A stretch of DNA of 64,000 nt from Allium sativum (Eukaryota > Streptophyta > Magnoliopsida > Asparagales > Amaryllidaceae). Below the pieces are notes generated by a model. It was not told the origin of the DNA and did no database searches. It was given only the letters and a program-made list of their open reading frames with translations. A program made the position numbers and the translations under genes. Position 1 is the first letter of the stretch. The number at the start of each line of letters is the position of its first letter. Location: the NCBI GenBank assembly GCA_030737875.1, contig CM060926.1, positions 321,909,922 through 321,973,921 on the forward strand. Direction: 5' to 3'. Below are positions 46,985-59,366 of this stretch, one piece after another.

Positions 46985-48092
46985 AAGCTTGTATTATTTT
47001 CAATACAGGCTTCGACATGAACCACTCCGACATGTGTTTGGTTGTGTTAAGCCTTAGGCCGCACTGCATTTTACGTCGTTTTATGCGTCAGGTCATATAG
47101 TATCATGGATCGCTTATCGGGCCTTTAACTTGAACTTGGCCCATCTACTTTTTGCCTGTATATATTCTTTGACTTAGTCCGTCATTCCTTCTTACACTTC
47201 CTTTCTTGCTTCGAGCTCCTTAATGGTGGCTCTCTGAGGTCAAATTCCAACCACCGTTCTGAAACATCTTTTAATCCAGCCTGCCATTTATTCTTCTAGC
47301 AATTCCAACTCCAACAAATTCGATCTCTACTAAAGATCAAGCTACTCAAATTCGAAGTTCCAAGATTTGGGTGTTATTTTGATTTTAAACATCGAATTGG
47401 TTTTAAGGATTGTTATATACTTACGATGGTCTTGGCTCTAATTCCATGCGCAAATTTTGGTATTTTGATCGTGGATTTTGCTGATGTGTACACCGAAATG
47501 ATGATTTTGCATGATTTTACTACTCATTAACGACTTTAATTTGCAAATCCATGCCTTATCATTCCTTTAAAAGTTGAAGTGCCTTTTTTGATTATTTTGG
47601 ATCGCCATACTTTAATAGCTTATAGGGAATACTCTTGAATTAGGTCGCCATAATCGCTTTTGGCCTTAGATCAGGATCTCGCTCTAAGTCGCTATAATAA
47701 CTTAAGGCCTTAGGTCGTTATTTCAGTCCATAGTTTTGGGTCGTTTAAACCTTGAAGCTTTAGGTCTTTCATGACCTAAAGACTTTGAAACGGAAAGACG
47801 ATCCATGTAACTGGACTATTATTGCGACCTAAAGCTTCTGGTTGTACAGAATGATCTAGAGCCTGAAGCTACACAGGACGACCCAAATACTAAAGGTTGG
47901 CTGGAATGATCTAAGTGCCTTGAACAAGTTGATTTAAGCCTTTAAACTTTCGGTTTGTAGTTAATGCACACTAGATGCTCGTGACATGTAATCTATGTTC
48001 AACCCATTGCTTTGTTTTAATATTACCTGATCATGCTTGAATCATTGCATTCTGGCCTGTTATTTACTTTCAAACACCACTATTTGTGTAGG
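46985..48092. other. Non-coding remainder with promoter-like tract
   Basis: On the + strand tatatattc near 47158-47166 is followed by a CT-rich leader-like stretch (47170-47330). A possible 3' splice site tttgtgtag lies at 48083-48091, just before the ATG at 48093. Between 47640 and 47950 degenerate motifs such as taggtcgctat and gacctaaag recur on both strands, as they do inside the neighbouring LTR. It is presumably interior of the copia-type element, whose 5' LTR is not in the window. Confidence 0.4.
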
Positions 48093-48663
48093 ATGTCTAA
48101 AAGGATTAGAGGGACTTTGAGCGAGGACAATAGGAAACACCGTAGGCTGGACAAGCTCCCCGCGCCTGATACCCACACTATTTCCTCTGTTGCCCCAACT
48201 AGCTGAACTTCAAGCAATCATAGACAGGACTTGTTATGCTGCTGAGTTATGCAGATCTGAACTTGCTAAGCGATTCAAGGGTTGATGTTTGGATGGGATG
48301 CGCTTTGACCAATTTGATCGGGATATATACCCATCTGACAAACGATCAATCCCTGAGGATCTCTACACTCTAAAGAATCACACATTGGCATAACTCGAAG
48401 CTACCAGGAATTGGATGGGGAAGCAGTTTGAAGATATTGAAAGGTATAACGCATGCAAATTGGGTTCCTGGAACACCTTTGCTTGTGAACTCCAAAGGCT
48501 AAATAGGGAGAACATAGAACGCATCACAACCTTGGAGAAGGACAAAGCCACGCTTATTCAGGCTCTCAAGTCTCAAGATGAGATCATTGCAAAATTAGCA
48601 AATATTTGGAACAAAATGGAACAAACTAGTACTACACCTCCCCCTACTCATGTTGGGAAATAA
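48093..48663 (+). pseudogene. Decayed coiled-coil protein frame, unrecognised
   Basis: The ATG at 48093 opens 37 codons (MSKRIRGTLSEDNRKHRRLD..) to a TGA at 48204. A one-base shift continues from 48205 with ELQAIIDRTCYAAELCRSEL. Two further stops (TGA near 48283, TAA near 48391) precede an intact last stretch, 48415-48663. Its 82 residues include a heptad-like ELQRLNRENIERITTLEKDK segment predicted by eye to be coiled coil. Total about 190 codons. It lies antisense to the adjacent minus-strand LTR element, between its presumed coding part and 3' LTR. It may be an additional antisense frame of the element or a captured host fragment. No function is assigned. Confidence 0.5.
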
Positions 48664-49289
48664 CCTAGTGATGGAAAGAAGAAACGCTCTTGCTTGACCT
48701 TGGTTACTTTCTTTTATGCACTTATGTTGTAGACCGGTTGTATATGTGAGTGTCGGCCCTCGCTTACTAATTTTATGCCATTTTTCTTGTTGCACCTTAA
48801 GCTTTCGTTTTAGCTTTATCGTACTTTTTGCTTTGCATTAAGACCCAGTAATGGTTTTTTGTCTTGCTGCGATGAACCATACTTTGAGTTAACATGCTTC
48901 GCACCACCTGTTTCACAAAAGAAGACGAGCGATTATACAACATTGGACTTATATGTCACCATCGAACATCCATATCGATAGTGGATTACTTAACCATTAA
49001 TAATGAATTATTGCAAAATTTATTTTGAATAGAGTAAAATGCTTGCATTAATCCAATGGTTTAGAAATCATTGGAAATTATCTGCACGAACAGGGTGTTC
49101 TGATCGAATTCGCATTAATGCTTAATGTCAGCTAATCAATTTAAAGTCGACTGTGGGTTTCAAGCGTTATCAATTTAATGGCTTGCATTTGTGATTTCAA
49201 TTTAATTGGTCTAGCATGAACCTCATCTATAGTCGAACTTGTTTAGTTCATGTATTAAAGATTTTAATTGCTCAATTATACTGACTAAC
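48664..49289. other. Sequence between the coiled-coil frame and LTR G, nothing recognised
   Basis: No gene or repeat boundary is supported. The last bases before LTR G, 49285-49289, are ctaac. They would be its target duplication if the partner lies beyond the window. Confidence 0.4.
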
Positions 49290-51374
49290 TGTGATAAAAC
49301 CAAACTCCCGTAGTATGAAAGCAAGGATAATCACCGAAATATAACACATAAACAAGAACAGTAGAACAGAAATATAGAATTACAGCAGATAAAGTACATC
49401 AAATTACACTGGGAATAATATATCATCAGAATTACACAGCATAATAGGATCATACTTAGTACATAATACAGTTTTCAACTTAATATAAAATGTCTGCAGC
49501 AGAATCTAACATAATATGCTAAATGAAATCTGAACATCATAATAGAAATGATAAAGTCCATCTTCATCTCCATATCTATCCAAAATGAGTCTGCTAAAAC
49601 CTGTATACAAGGCTGCCCGTGTGGAAAAGAGGGCACCCGAGTTTGCAAAGTTAAACAAACTACGACTCAGTCATGGGACTAGTATAAGAAATCTACTTAA
49701 CCTATTTAATAATAAGGCTAATCACAGGACCGCACCGCTAATGCGGAACGGGTTTACTCCATTGGATTGCCAGTGCATAAATAAAGTAAATCGTTAAACA
49801 ATGCAATGCTTTTTAGAAAAATGAAACCATTATAAGACTCAAGTCCCACCACACAATGCAAGGCAAACCGAAGGATAGAGTTTTACCTTATAATGGTCAA
49901 AAATGCTTGATACGATAAAACGTATTTGATATTATTATTAGTATATATATGTTTCAAAAACATTTCAATCATAATGTATCAATCGTAAATGGCATAACTA
50001 CCATATACTATGTCACCATACTAGTTTTACAATCAAAACTGTATGGCTTCGTATTGGAAGTTTGATTTCCATCATGAACCAAGGCAGGGGATCGTCCTTA
50101 CCATATTAGAGACACTCTGGTTCGTGTCTCAGGCTCAAAGCTCGAGTGAGCCTTGGATCGCCAGGGCCGGTCCACAAATATGTCAGTGGATTGGTTATGC
50201 CTGAATGATACGTTTCCCCGCATAAAATAGAGCCACTAGGGACTCAAATCCGAGGTACCTCGCTTTCCATCATCCACATAAGTAAAATATCTAAGCTTGT
50301 AAAACCTAGACACCACTTCTAGGTACAAAAAAGCGCATGTTCTCCCTAGGGTCCTTCTCCCGTTTCTGGTTCATACCGAGGTGTGAGGCTTGCGAAGTAA
50401 TGCTATACACAAAGCTATGCTAAAATAAAGCTGTGCTTTGATCATCAACCACAAGGCTCTACTTTTCAACAATAAGCCTTGATCATTTGCATCTTGGCAT
50501 GCCACTCTGACAAATCACGCCATGCGACTGATATCTATCAATATATAACCTCTGAGCTCATATGTCTCAGAGAAGGGTGTTAAGCAAGAGAATAAATTCT
50601 CCGCCACCAAACAGATATATATTAAATAGAAATCAATCAGCACGGATAAAATCCAATGTCATACATACATCCATTTACAAGTCCGTTCTGGGTTTGAACG
50701 AAACCAAAGACAACTTATTCCTCGTCCCTTACGACCAATACAGAAGAGAGGCTCTCGCATATCCGGACAATCAACAAGTATGTCCGGACAACTACCACTG
50801 TGACCCGCTCAAGGCAGCAACTACAATCAAAGGCATCAGTAGTCATCAATTCGATGTGAAGACCGCCGATCTTCAATCACCGTCTTCAAATCTTCGACTT
50901 CTAATCGTCGTAAAATTATTTGAAATGAGATTTAACTCGGCCTTTTCAAATAATTCTCGAATATATATAATTTAAATCAATTCTTTTCATTCCATATCGC
51001 TTATAATATTTTATAACGAATTATCGCAATTTTTATTTATTTAAAAATAGCCATTTTTAATTAAAAGACGCTTCAGGTCATTACATGGCCCTAGCGCTGT
51101 TTTCATCAAAATTTGATTTGCACATTTCTCAAATCTAATCGTTGGATCTTAACCAATTTTATATTGTTGGAAAGATCTTTCCAAAACGAACCCAAGGTTC
51201 TAGTTTTGGGAAAATCCGACGGTTGGATCCCTCGTTATAATCGTTTGAAGTTACGATTTCAAAACGCGAACTACAGTAGCGCAGTTCATTTTATTATATA
51301 TATATATAAATTAATTCGTTCGATGATTTCAAACCAATTTCATTTCATTTCATTTCAACATTGATTACTTTGAT

Positions 51375-51840
51375 ATGAAATCATACATTACATTAAAAAT
51401 GTAATCTTTTCTTATATAATCTTTTATTGGATGAAAATGCAATCTTTTATTTACTCTTTTATTACATTAAAAATGTAATCTTTTCTTCATTCTTGTATTA
51501 CCTTAAAAAATGTAATCTTTTCATGCATTCTTGTATTACAATGAAAAATGTGATTTTTATACATTCTCTAATTACATTGAAAAATGTAATCTTTATGCAT
51601 TCCCTCATTACATTGAAAAATGTAATTTTCTATATATTCTTTCATTACATTGAAAATTTTAATTTTTATTTCAATCTATTATTACATTGAAAATGCAATA
51701 TTTTATTTCATTCTATTATTACATTGAAAATGTAATATTTTATTTCTTTCTTTAATTACAGTCTTTTATTACATTGAAAAATGTAATATTTTATTTTAAT
51801 CTATTATTACATTGAAAATGCAATATTTCTTATGTAATCT
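51375..51840 (-). repeat. AT-rich repeat of about 45-50 bp in LTR G
   Basis: Phrases like ttacattgaaaaatgtaat and attcttttattaca alternate about ten times with variable spacing. Each unit contains a short inverted repeat (attacatt..aatgtaat). Confidence 0.75.
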
Positions 51841-51929
51841 CATTATATATAACAATGGACATTTTTAAAATCTCATTTACAATAAAATGTAAATTTCAAA
51901 GAAAAGACATTTAAATAACAACAGACATT

Positions 51930-52690
51930 TTTTTAATGTTTTATTTACATTAAAAACGTAAATTTCAAAGGAAACATATTTTATACAGCAATGGACATTT
52001 TTAATGTTTCACCTTCATTAAAAATGTAAATTCCAATGGCAATACATTTTATTTTTCAAAACATTTATTTTTTAATGTTTCATTTGCATTAAAAATGTAA
52101 ATCCAATATCAATACATTTTCATTTCAAAATGTTTTATTTTTAATGTTGCACTTACATTAAAAACGTAAAATGCAATATCAAAGCATTTTTATTTCAAAT
52201 TGTTTTATTTTTAGTGTTGCATTAACATTAAAAATGTAAAATGCAATATCAAAGCATTTTTATTTCAAAGTGTTTTATTTTTAATGTTGCATTTACGTAA
52301 AAAGTGTAAAATGCAAAGTAAATGCATTTTTATTTCAAAGTGTTTTACTTTTAATGTTGCATTTACATTAAAAACGTAAAATGCAATATCAAAGCATTTT
52401 AATTTCAAAGTATTTTATTTTTAATGTTGCATTTACATTAAAAATGTAAAATGCAAAGTAAATACATTTTATATCACAATGTTTATTTTTAATGTTTTAT
52501 TTACATTAAAATATAAAATCAAAAGTGAATACATTTTTATTTAACAATGTTATTTTTAATGTTTTCATATACATTAAATTGTAAAATTCCAATATAAATA
52601 CATTTTCTATAGCAATGTTGTATTTTAATGTTTTCATATATATTAAGATGTAAAATTCCAACGTAAATACATTTTCATTTCACAAATGAC
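51930..52690 (-). repeat. 70-bp palindromic tandem repeat in LTR G
   Basis: ttaatgttgc starts at 52141, 52211 (variant), 52281, 52351 and 52421, an exact 70-bp period, with decayed units on both sides. Each unit holds ttgcatttacatt followed by aatgtaaaatgcaa, able to form a hairpin. Confidence 0.85.
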
Positions 52691-52734
52691 CATTTTTGAT
52701 CTACAACAAAATATGGATTTTATGTCGATATATC

Positions 52735-52761
52735 ATAATCATATTCATATTCATATTCATA

Positions 52762-52796
<35 letters not shown>
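52735..52796. repeat. Microsatellite (cattcatat)n then (at)n
   Basis: Repeated attcat/atatt units run into about eighteen AT dinucleotides (about 52765-52796). Confidence 0.9.
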
Positions 52797-52802
<6 letters not shown>

Positions 52803-52859
52803 TCAAATTTTCATATTTTCAAACAATTAATATAAAATAACATGAATATTTTATAACAC

Positions 52860-53360
52860 AAGAATATTTTGGAAAATTTCGGCAGCATAACGGAAGGGTA
52901 ATTAAAACCAGCACCGTATCGATGTACGGCTCCTTGCACTACCTTAGGCCTCGTGGCGTTTACAAAGGGTTTAATTTCCTAATACATTTATCTAGGCAAT
53001 ATATTGCCACAATATCAACCAATTTAATTTCAACCACAATCAAACACCAAAAATCAACCAATTCGGCATCACAATACAATCAAGTCCTTCATGGTCTGAG
53101 GACGACGGGTGTCGGGAGTATCTAAGCTCCATCTACATCCTAATATAATTTTATTTAATTAATTTGAATTCATAAATCTCACATTTCTTATTATTTCTTT
53201 TAAAATTGTAGAGTGCTCCAAAAATTATGCGGTCTCTTCTATGAGGTAGTGTTTTCCACCACAATTCCAACGCTTCTGAATTCGTCCGATTTGTTTGTTG
53301 TTTGAACATGTTAGGACCTTTTAAAGATTAATCATTTAATTTAAATTCATAATATAATTA
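52860..53360 (-). repeat. LTR G segment matching the cataacgg block of other LTRs
   Basis: ttcggcagcataacgg near 52878 corresponds to about 7459 in LTR A and, in reverse, to about 13210 in LTR D. The rest is AT-rich LTR sequence with a catggtctgaggacg phrase near 53090, also found near 7750 and 57360. No gene is present. Confidence 0.6.
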
Positions 53361-56300
53361 ATTAATTAATTAATTTTTTTCTTTTCTAATACTGCTTTAT
53401 AAAAGAGTTGGCTGTCTTCTCCTCGTGAGCTCAAGAAGGCTGATCCCACGCGCACCCAAACCTCCCCCTATCGCGCGCCAAACCGCACCTCCTGCCAGCG
53501 ATCAAACTCCACCACCGGAATCCCCGTGGCCTCGCCACCCAACACCGCCATTATGGGCGAACTTGAGCTCCCCTAGTTGGTCTGAAATTGGACGATAACG
53601 GTAGCTCTTTGAGAGGTAGTCTTGAACAAATTACTCTATGATTTTATATCATTCCCGTATAGAATTACAGAGCTCCAAAATATCACCAGTTTTTGTATTG
53701 AAATCACAAGTTAATTCAGGAAGATTTGAGGGAAATTGATGGATTAATGAAATGACCCGAACTCCCCCGGTCTCCGAATAGAAGAGGAAGAACGGACTGA
53801 GTCGAGAACAAGCCACAAAATAGAACGCAGACGGAAGAACATTTCATTGTTAATTACAACAATGCATCAGAATACAAGAATAACAGAGTATAAATGAATA
53901 TTACACAGAAATATCAAAGATTACAATACATTTAAATACATCGCAGCGAAAAATAATACAATACACAACTAGAAGGAGATATACGGATACAAAGCTTTCC
54001 GGATATCGTTCCAGCTGTAAAACGGGATCCTGTGAATATAAATCTGCAAAACCAAAACTACTAGCTGCTCGTGTCAAAATAGGGGCAACCCGAGTTTAGG
54101 TTAAAACAATAAACTCCAGGTCAGTCATGTGACTGGTGTGAGAAATAAAGCAGTTATTAATCTTTATTTTTAAAGTTAGGTAAATCAAGGGACCACGCCG
54201 TATAACACGTAAAGGGTTTCCTCCCATGAATACCAGTGCATAAAACAAACAGCGCAATGCTAAATAAAGAAAAATGAAGCTATTATAAGACCCAGTTCCC
54301 ATCACACAATGCAACGCAAGCCGGAGGATAGGGTTTTTACCTTATAATAGCCAAGAATGCTTGATACGTTTAAAACAAATCATTTGATACTATTGTAAGT
54401 GCATATTGTATAAACAACTTCAAATCATAAGTATCGATCATAGAAGGCATAAGCGCCCCATCCCACTATGTCGCCATACTAGGCTCTACAAACAAAACCG
54501 CAAATGTCACGTATTTGCAAATTGGATTTCCATCTATGAACCGAGGCAAAAGATAGTCCTCAACCGATTCGAGACGCTCTAGCCCGCCCCTCAGGATCAT
54601 AGCTCGAGTGACCCTTGGATCGTCAGGGCCGTCCACCAATGTGGATTAAAATGCCTGAACATGCGTTTCCCCGCCCTTTGGGGCGTAAATGAGCCAACGA
54701 ATGACTCCATCGGACCCGGATCATCCAATCAAACCGAGGCGCCTTGCAACAGCAACAACCACACAGGTGAAAAGTATATAAATGTCATGGTTGGTAGGTC
54801 ACTGACACCACCCTAGCTAGAAAGAAACGCATGCCCTCCCTGATGTCCTCTCCCGTTTCTGGTTCACAACCGGGGTGTGAGGCTCGCGAATTAACGCTAC
54901 ACAAAGCAACGCCATAAAGGCCGTGCTTTGATCATCAACCACAAGACTCTGCTTTTCAATAGAAGCCTTGATCATTTGCATCTTAGCATGCCACATAGGC
55001 AAACCACTCTATGCAACTGATATCAGTCACACAGAATGAAATCCGATGTCAAACACACAGTCCATTTACAAGTCCGTTCTGGGTCTGAACGAAACCGGAG
55101 GCACCTAGTACCCCGCATATCCATCGATCTCCAAGTACGTCTGGACGATCACCAACTGTTTCCATCTTCTTGGGTGTACAGCCCAATCAAGATCATCGGT
55201 AATCACCCAAACAACGTGAAGACTTCTGGTCTTCGACCACCGTCTTCATCTTCGACTTGTCGTCGTATCAGTTATTCAGAATGGGATAAACCCGGTCTTT
55301 CCGAATAACTCGCGTATATTTTAAATAAGTGTTACACAAACACAACCTACGCCTCATTCCAATTCATCGGTCACTAACCGTAAATTAATCAAGAGAATAA
55401 TTCCTCATATATTAACCCCGAAGGCCGAAACCAACATCAGATCAATATCCAGGAAACCATTCTGCTTAGCTAACCGACGGTTAGTTTCAAAATTTCACAT
55501 TCATAGGGAAAGGTTCCCATAAATTTTATCAAAGATAAATTCCTTGAATCTATTCTTTAATCTTCTTTTGAATATCGATTCAACTAGTCGGGATTAACGA
55601 ACCTTACCGAAGTAATCATTTCTTTTAATTTCCCAATCCCAACCTATTCATCCCATGAAGTAAAACTGGTAATACTTCATATCTAACACCACGGTGTTAT
55701 CGGTAAATTCAATTACCTTTTCACGTTCAAATCTAATTAAAGATTTAACTAATGCTTGGAGCAAAACTGGTGATACTCCATTCTCGATCATTTCAATCTA
55801 ATTAAAGATTCATTAAAACTCCACTTAGTTTTAATCTTTAACTGGGTTAAAGAATCAGTGTCATTTAAAACACAGTTCACGATAAACCCAAAATCACATT
55901 CCATTAATTATCGGGTTAAAGAACGAGTGTTATTTAAAACACTGTCCACGATAAACCCAAAAATCAATTCCAATTCAACTCTAATTAAATATTATTTAAT
56001 TGGTACACTTCATTAAATCTGAATAAAAAGATTTAATCTTTTTCTCAACTGGGTTTAAGAACAGTGTTAATGAAGACACCATTCACGACAAACCCAAATC
56101 ACATTTGATATTAAATACAAGGCTCTGAATAGAAAATATATCGGCTTATATTCAATATCAAATTCTACGACTAACAAATGTCATATTGGAAATAACGATA
56201 TATATATATCTTTCAAATTCCCATAACAATATCTGTATCATCACGAAATCCGACGGTCGGATCTCCCGAAATATCCGTTCGAAGTCAATGGTCCAAATTC

Positions 56301-57549
56301 GCGAACTGCCGCGGCACGGTGCATTCTATTTAGGCCACTATATTATTTATATAATATATATGATATATACTTCATCGATTTCAATTCAGAACGTGCTTTA
56401 TAAATCGTTTTTAAATTTGTTTTCAAAACGGTTTCAACTTCATATTCAATTTCAAATCAAAATTGAATATTCCAATATAAATTCGTTTTAAATTCATTTC
56501 AAATCGATTTCAATTCAAATTGATTTCTAATTCAATTACAGTTCGTTTTCAATTCAATTTCAACTCGAATTCATTTATATTCAATTTAATTCGAATTCAT
56601 TTATATTCAATTTAATTCGAATTTCAATTCTTTTCAAAATATCAGATTTTGAAATCACTTTCGATATTCATTATATAATGAGTAAAATCGATATAAATAT
56701 CCTTCACGTCAAAATGGCGTAAATCTAATCAACACGGCTTCATATATTCATATTTTCAAATATTCTATTTCGAATATTTCTATTTCAAATATTTATATTC
56801 AAATATTTCTTTTTCAAATATTTCCTTTTCAAATATTTCTTTTTCAAATATTTCTTTTTCAAAACTGGAATGTGGCCCAATCAATTACCATATAATGTTA
56901 ATTATACGGATTTTCTACAACACAAGTATACAACAACAACGATGAATAATCAACTATCATCCAAAGTGCATTCTACACTATATAAGCATCAAATATAGAT
57001 ATTCAACGCTTATAACAGCCTGTCAATCGAACGATCGACATACAACTAATTATTGGGATTAGTGTACGTCAAATATCATCCCAATACCCGTGTGGGGTTT
57101 CAAACAATCAAACACAGATTTTATTTGTGCAGTTGGGCGATGTGTAAAATTTATCGTCCCACTCAATATCAGTCAAATGTGTGTATATAAACAAATCATC
57201 CGATTTGTTTATTTTTATTTCATTTCATATATACGTTAAAAATTCTATTTTTAACTATAAGATATTTTTAACTATATAAATATTTTATTTCATTTCACAT
57301 CACATCACACAATCAACTACACATCAAAATCAAACAAACAAGCATACAAGCCGTCCATGGTCTGTGGACGACGGGTGTCGGGTGCTACTAAACACCGTCT
57401 GCATCCTAGTATATATTTATAACTAGAAAAATAAAATTAAAGGTGAGAAGTTCTCACAGATAGCTAATCCAATCCCTCAGCTCTTCTTATGTAGAAATCT
57501 TCTCCGTTCTTGCCTCTTGTCACTTTCTTTGCCCGTATTCTCTACATAT

Positions 57550-58690
57550 GTAAAAATCACATTTTTACTTCGCTATTCAATATATAAAAATAGAATTTTT
57601 ACTTCGCTATTCAATATATAAAAATCGAATTTTTACTTCGCTATTCAATAAATAAAAATCGAATTTTTACTTCGCTATTCAATATATAAAAATCGAATTT
57701 TTACTTCGCTATTCAATATATAAAAATCGAATTTTTACTTCGCTATTCAATATATAAAAATCGAATTTTTACTTTGCTATTCAATATATAAAAATCGATT
57801 TTTTACTATGCCATTCAATATATAAAAATCGAATTTTTACTTCGCTATTCAATATATAAAAATCGAATTTTTACTTTGCTATTCAATATATAAAAATCGA
57901 ATTTTTACTATGCTATTCAATATATAAAAATCGAATTTTTACTTTGCTATTCAATATATAAAAATCGAATTTTTACTTTGCTATTCAACATATAAAAATC
58001 GAATTTTTACTATGCTATTCAATATATAAAAATCGAATTTTTACTATGCTATTCAATATATAAAAATCGAATTTTTACTATGCTATTCAATATATAAAAA
58101 TCGAATTTTTACTATGCTATTCAATATATAAAAATCAAATTTTTACTTCGCTATTCAATATATAAAAATCGAATTTTTTACTTCGCTATTCAATATATAA
58201 AAATCGAATTTTTTCTTTGCTATTCAATATATAAAAATCGAATTTTTACTATGCTATTCAATATATAAAAATCGAATTTTTACTTTGTTATTCAATATAT
58301 AAAAATCGAATTTTGACATTGCTATTCAATATATAAAAATCGAATTTTTACTTTGCTATTCAATATATAAAAATCATTTTTTTTACTTTGCTATTCAATA
58401 TATAAAAATCGAATTTTTACTATGCTATTCATTATATAAAAATCGAATTTTTACTTCGCTATTCAATATAGGAAAATCATTTTTTTTACTTTGCTATTCA
58501 ATATATAAAAATCGAATTTTTACTATGCTATTCAATATATAAAAATCGAATTTTTACTATGCTATTCAATATACAAAAATCGAAATTTTACTTCGCTATT
58601 CAATATATAAAAATCATATTTTTACTTCGCTATTCAATATATAAAAATCATATTTTTACTTCGCTATTCAGTATATAAAAATCATATTTT
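57550..58690 (-). repeat. 34-bp minisatellite in LTR F, about 33 copies
   Basis: Units like ttcaatatataaaaatcg plus aatttttactt.gcta repeat every 34 bp across 1.1 kb. The period and core equal the D/E repeat on the opposite strand. Units vary more than in D/E (tcgcta, ttgcta, atgcta), showing an older array. Confidence 0.9.
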
Positions 58691-59009
58691 TATATTTACT
58701 CCATAGGATAAAAAAAATATTTTTACAACGCTACTCTATAGATAAAAATTCTATTTTTATCACGCTATTCTCTACACAAAGATTTCGCCTTTAAAAATCA
58801 TATCTTTTGTCGAATAAAAATCTTATCTTTTACCGAATAAAAATCTTATCTTTGTGTGCTAAAAATCATTTCTCCACTTACAAAAACTGATTTCACTATA
58901 ATGTATTTACTTCAAATAAAAACTAACTTAAAAACTATGTTTTTAACCTAGAATAAATCAGATTTAAACCTACTGTGAAAAGAAAACTCACCTTTATTGG
59001 TGAAATTAA

Positions 59010-59366
59010 ATCTTGCATCAGAGGGGGTGTCGACTGCGGCCGTGGGCCTTGCTGGCGAGGAGGAGGCGAAAGGGGGGGTGTCGACTGGCCATCGGCGACG
59101 GGTTTAGGGCTTGCGGGTGGTGCTTGAAGGTCGTAGGGTGGTGCGGTGAGGGTACATGGCGGAGCTCGCGGGTTTATGGTGGCCCGGGGGTCTCGAGGTG
59201 GTGGGTTGGGCTAGAGGGGAGGTTCGATCGTCGCTCGAGAGGAGGGGGAAGTGGGAGGATCGCCGAGGGAGGGGAGCGAGTGGAGGAGGCGAAGGGTGGA
59301 GGCGCGATGACGATGGATAAGTCGGAGGGTGGAGGCGCGATTTTAGAGTTAGGGTTTTTATTTTAA
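59010..59366 (-). repeat. GC-rich island of LTR F
   Basis: Equivalent of the islands in the other LTRs. On the minus strand an AAAACCCTAA telo-box-like phrase lies at about 59357-59348, with a TATA-like ATTTATAT near 59450-59441. A 117-codon Gly/Arg-rich frame on the + strand runs antisense to the element and reflects composition, not a gene. Confidence 0.55.

Noticed and set aside
57550..58690. Possible CRISPR-like array of regular 34-bp units
   Set aside because: There are no distinct repeats and spacers; units are contiguous and the setting is a plant LTR.
59013..59366. 117-codon Gly/Arg-rich + strand frame
   Set aside because: It is antisense to LTR F within its GC-rich island and has biased composition without motifs.
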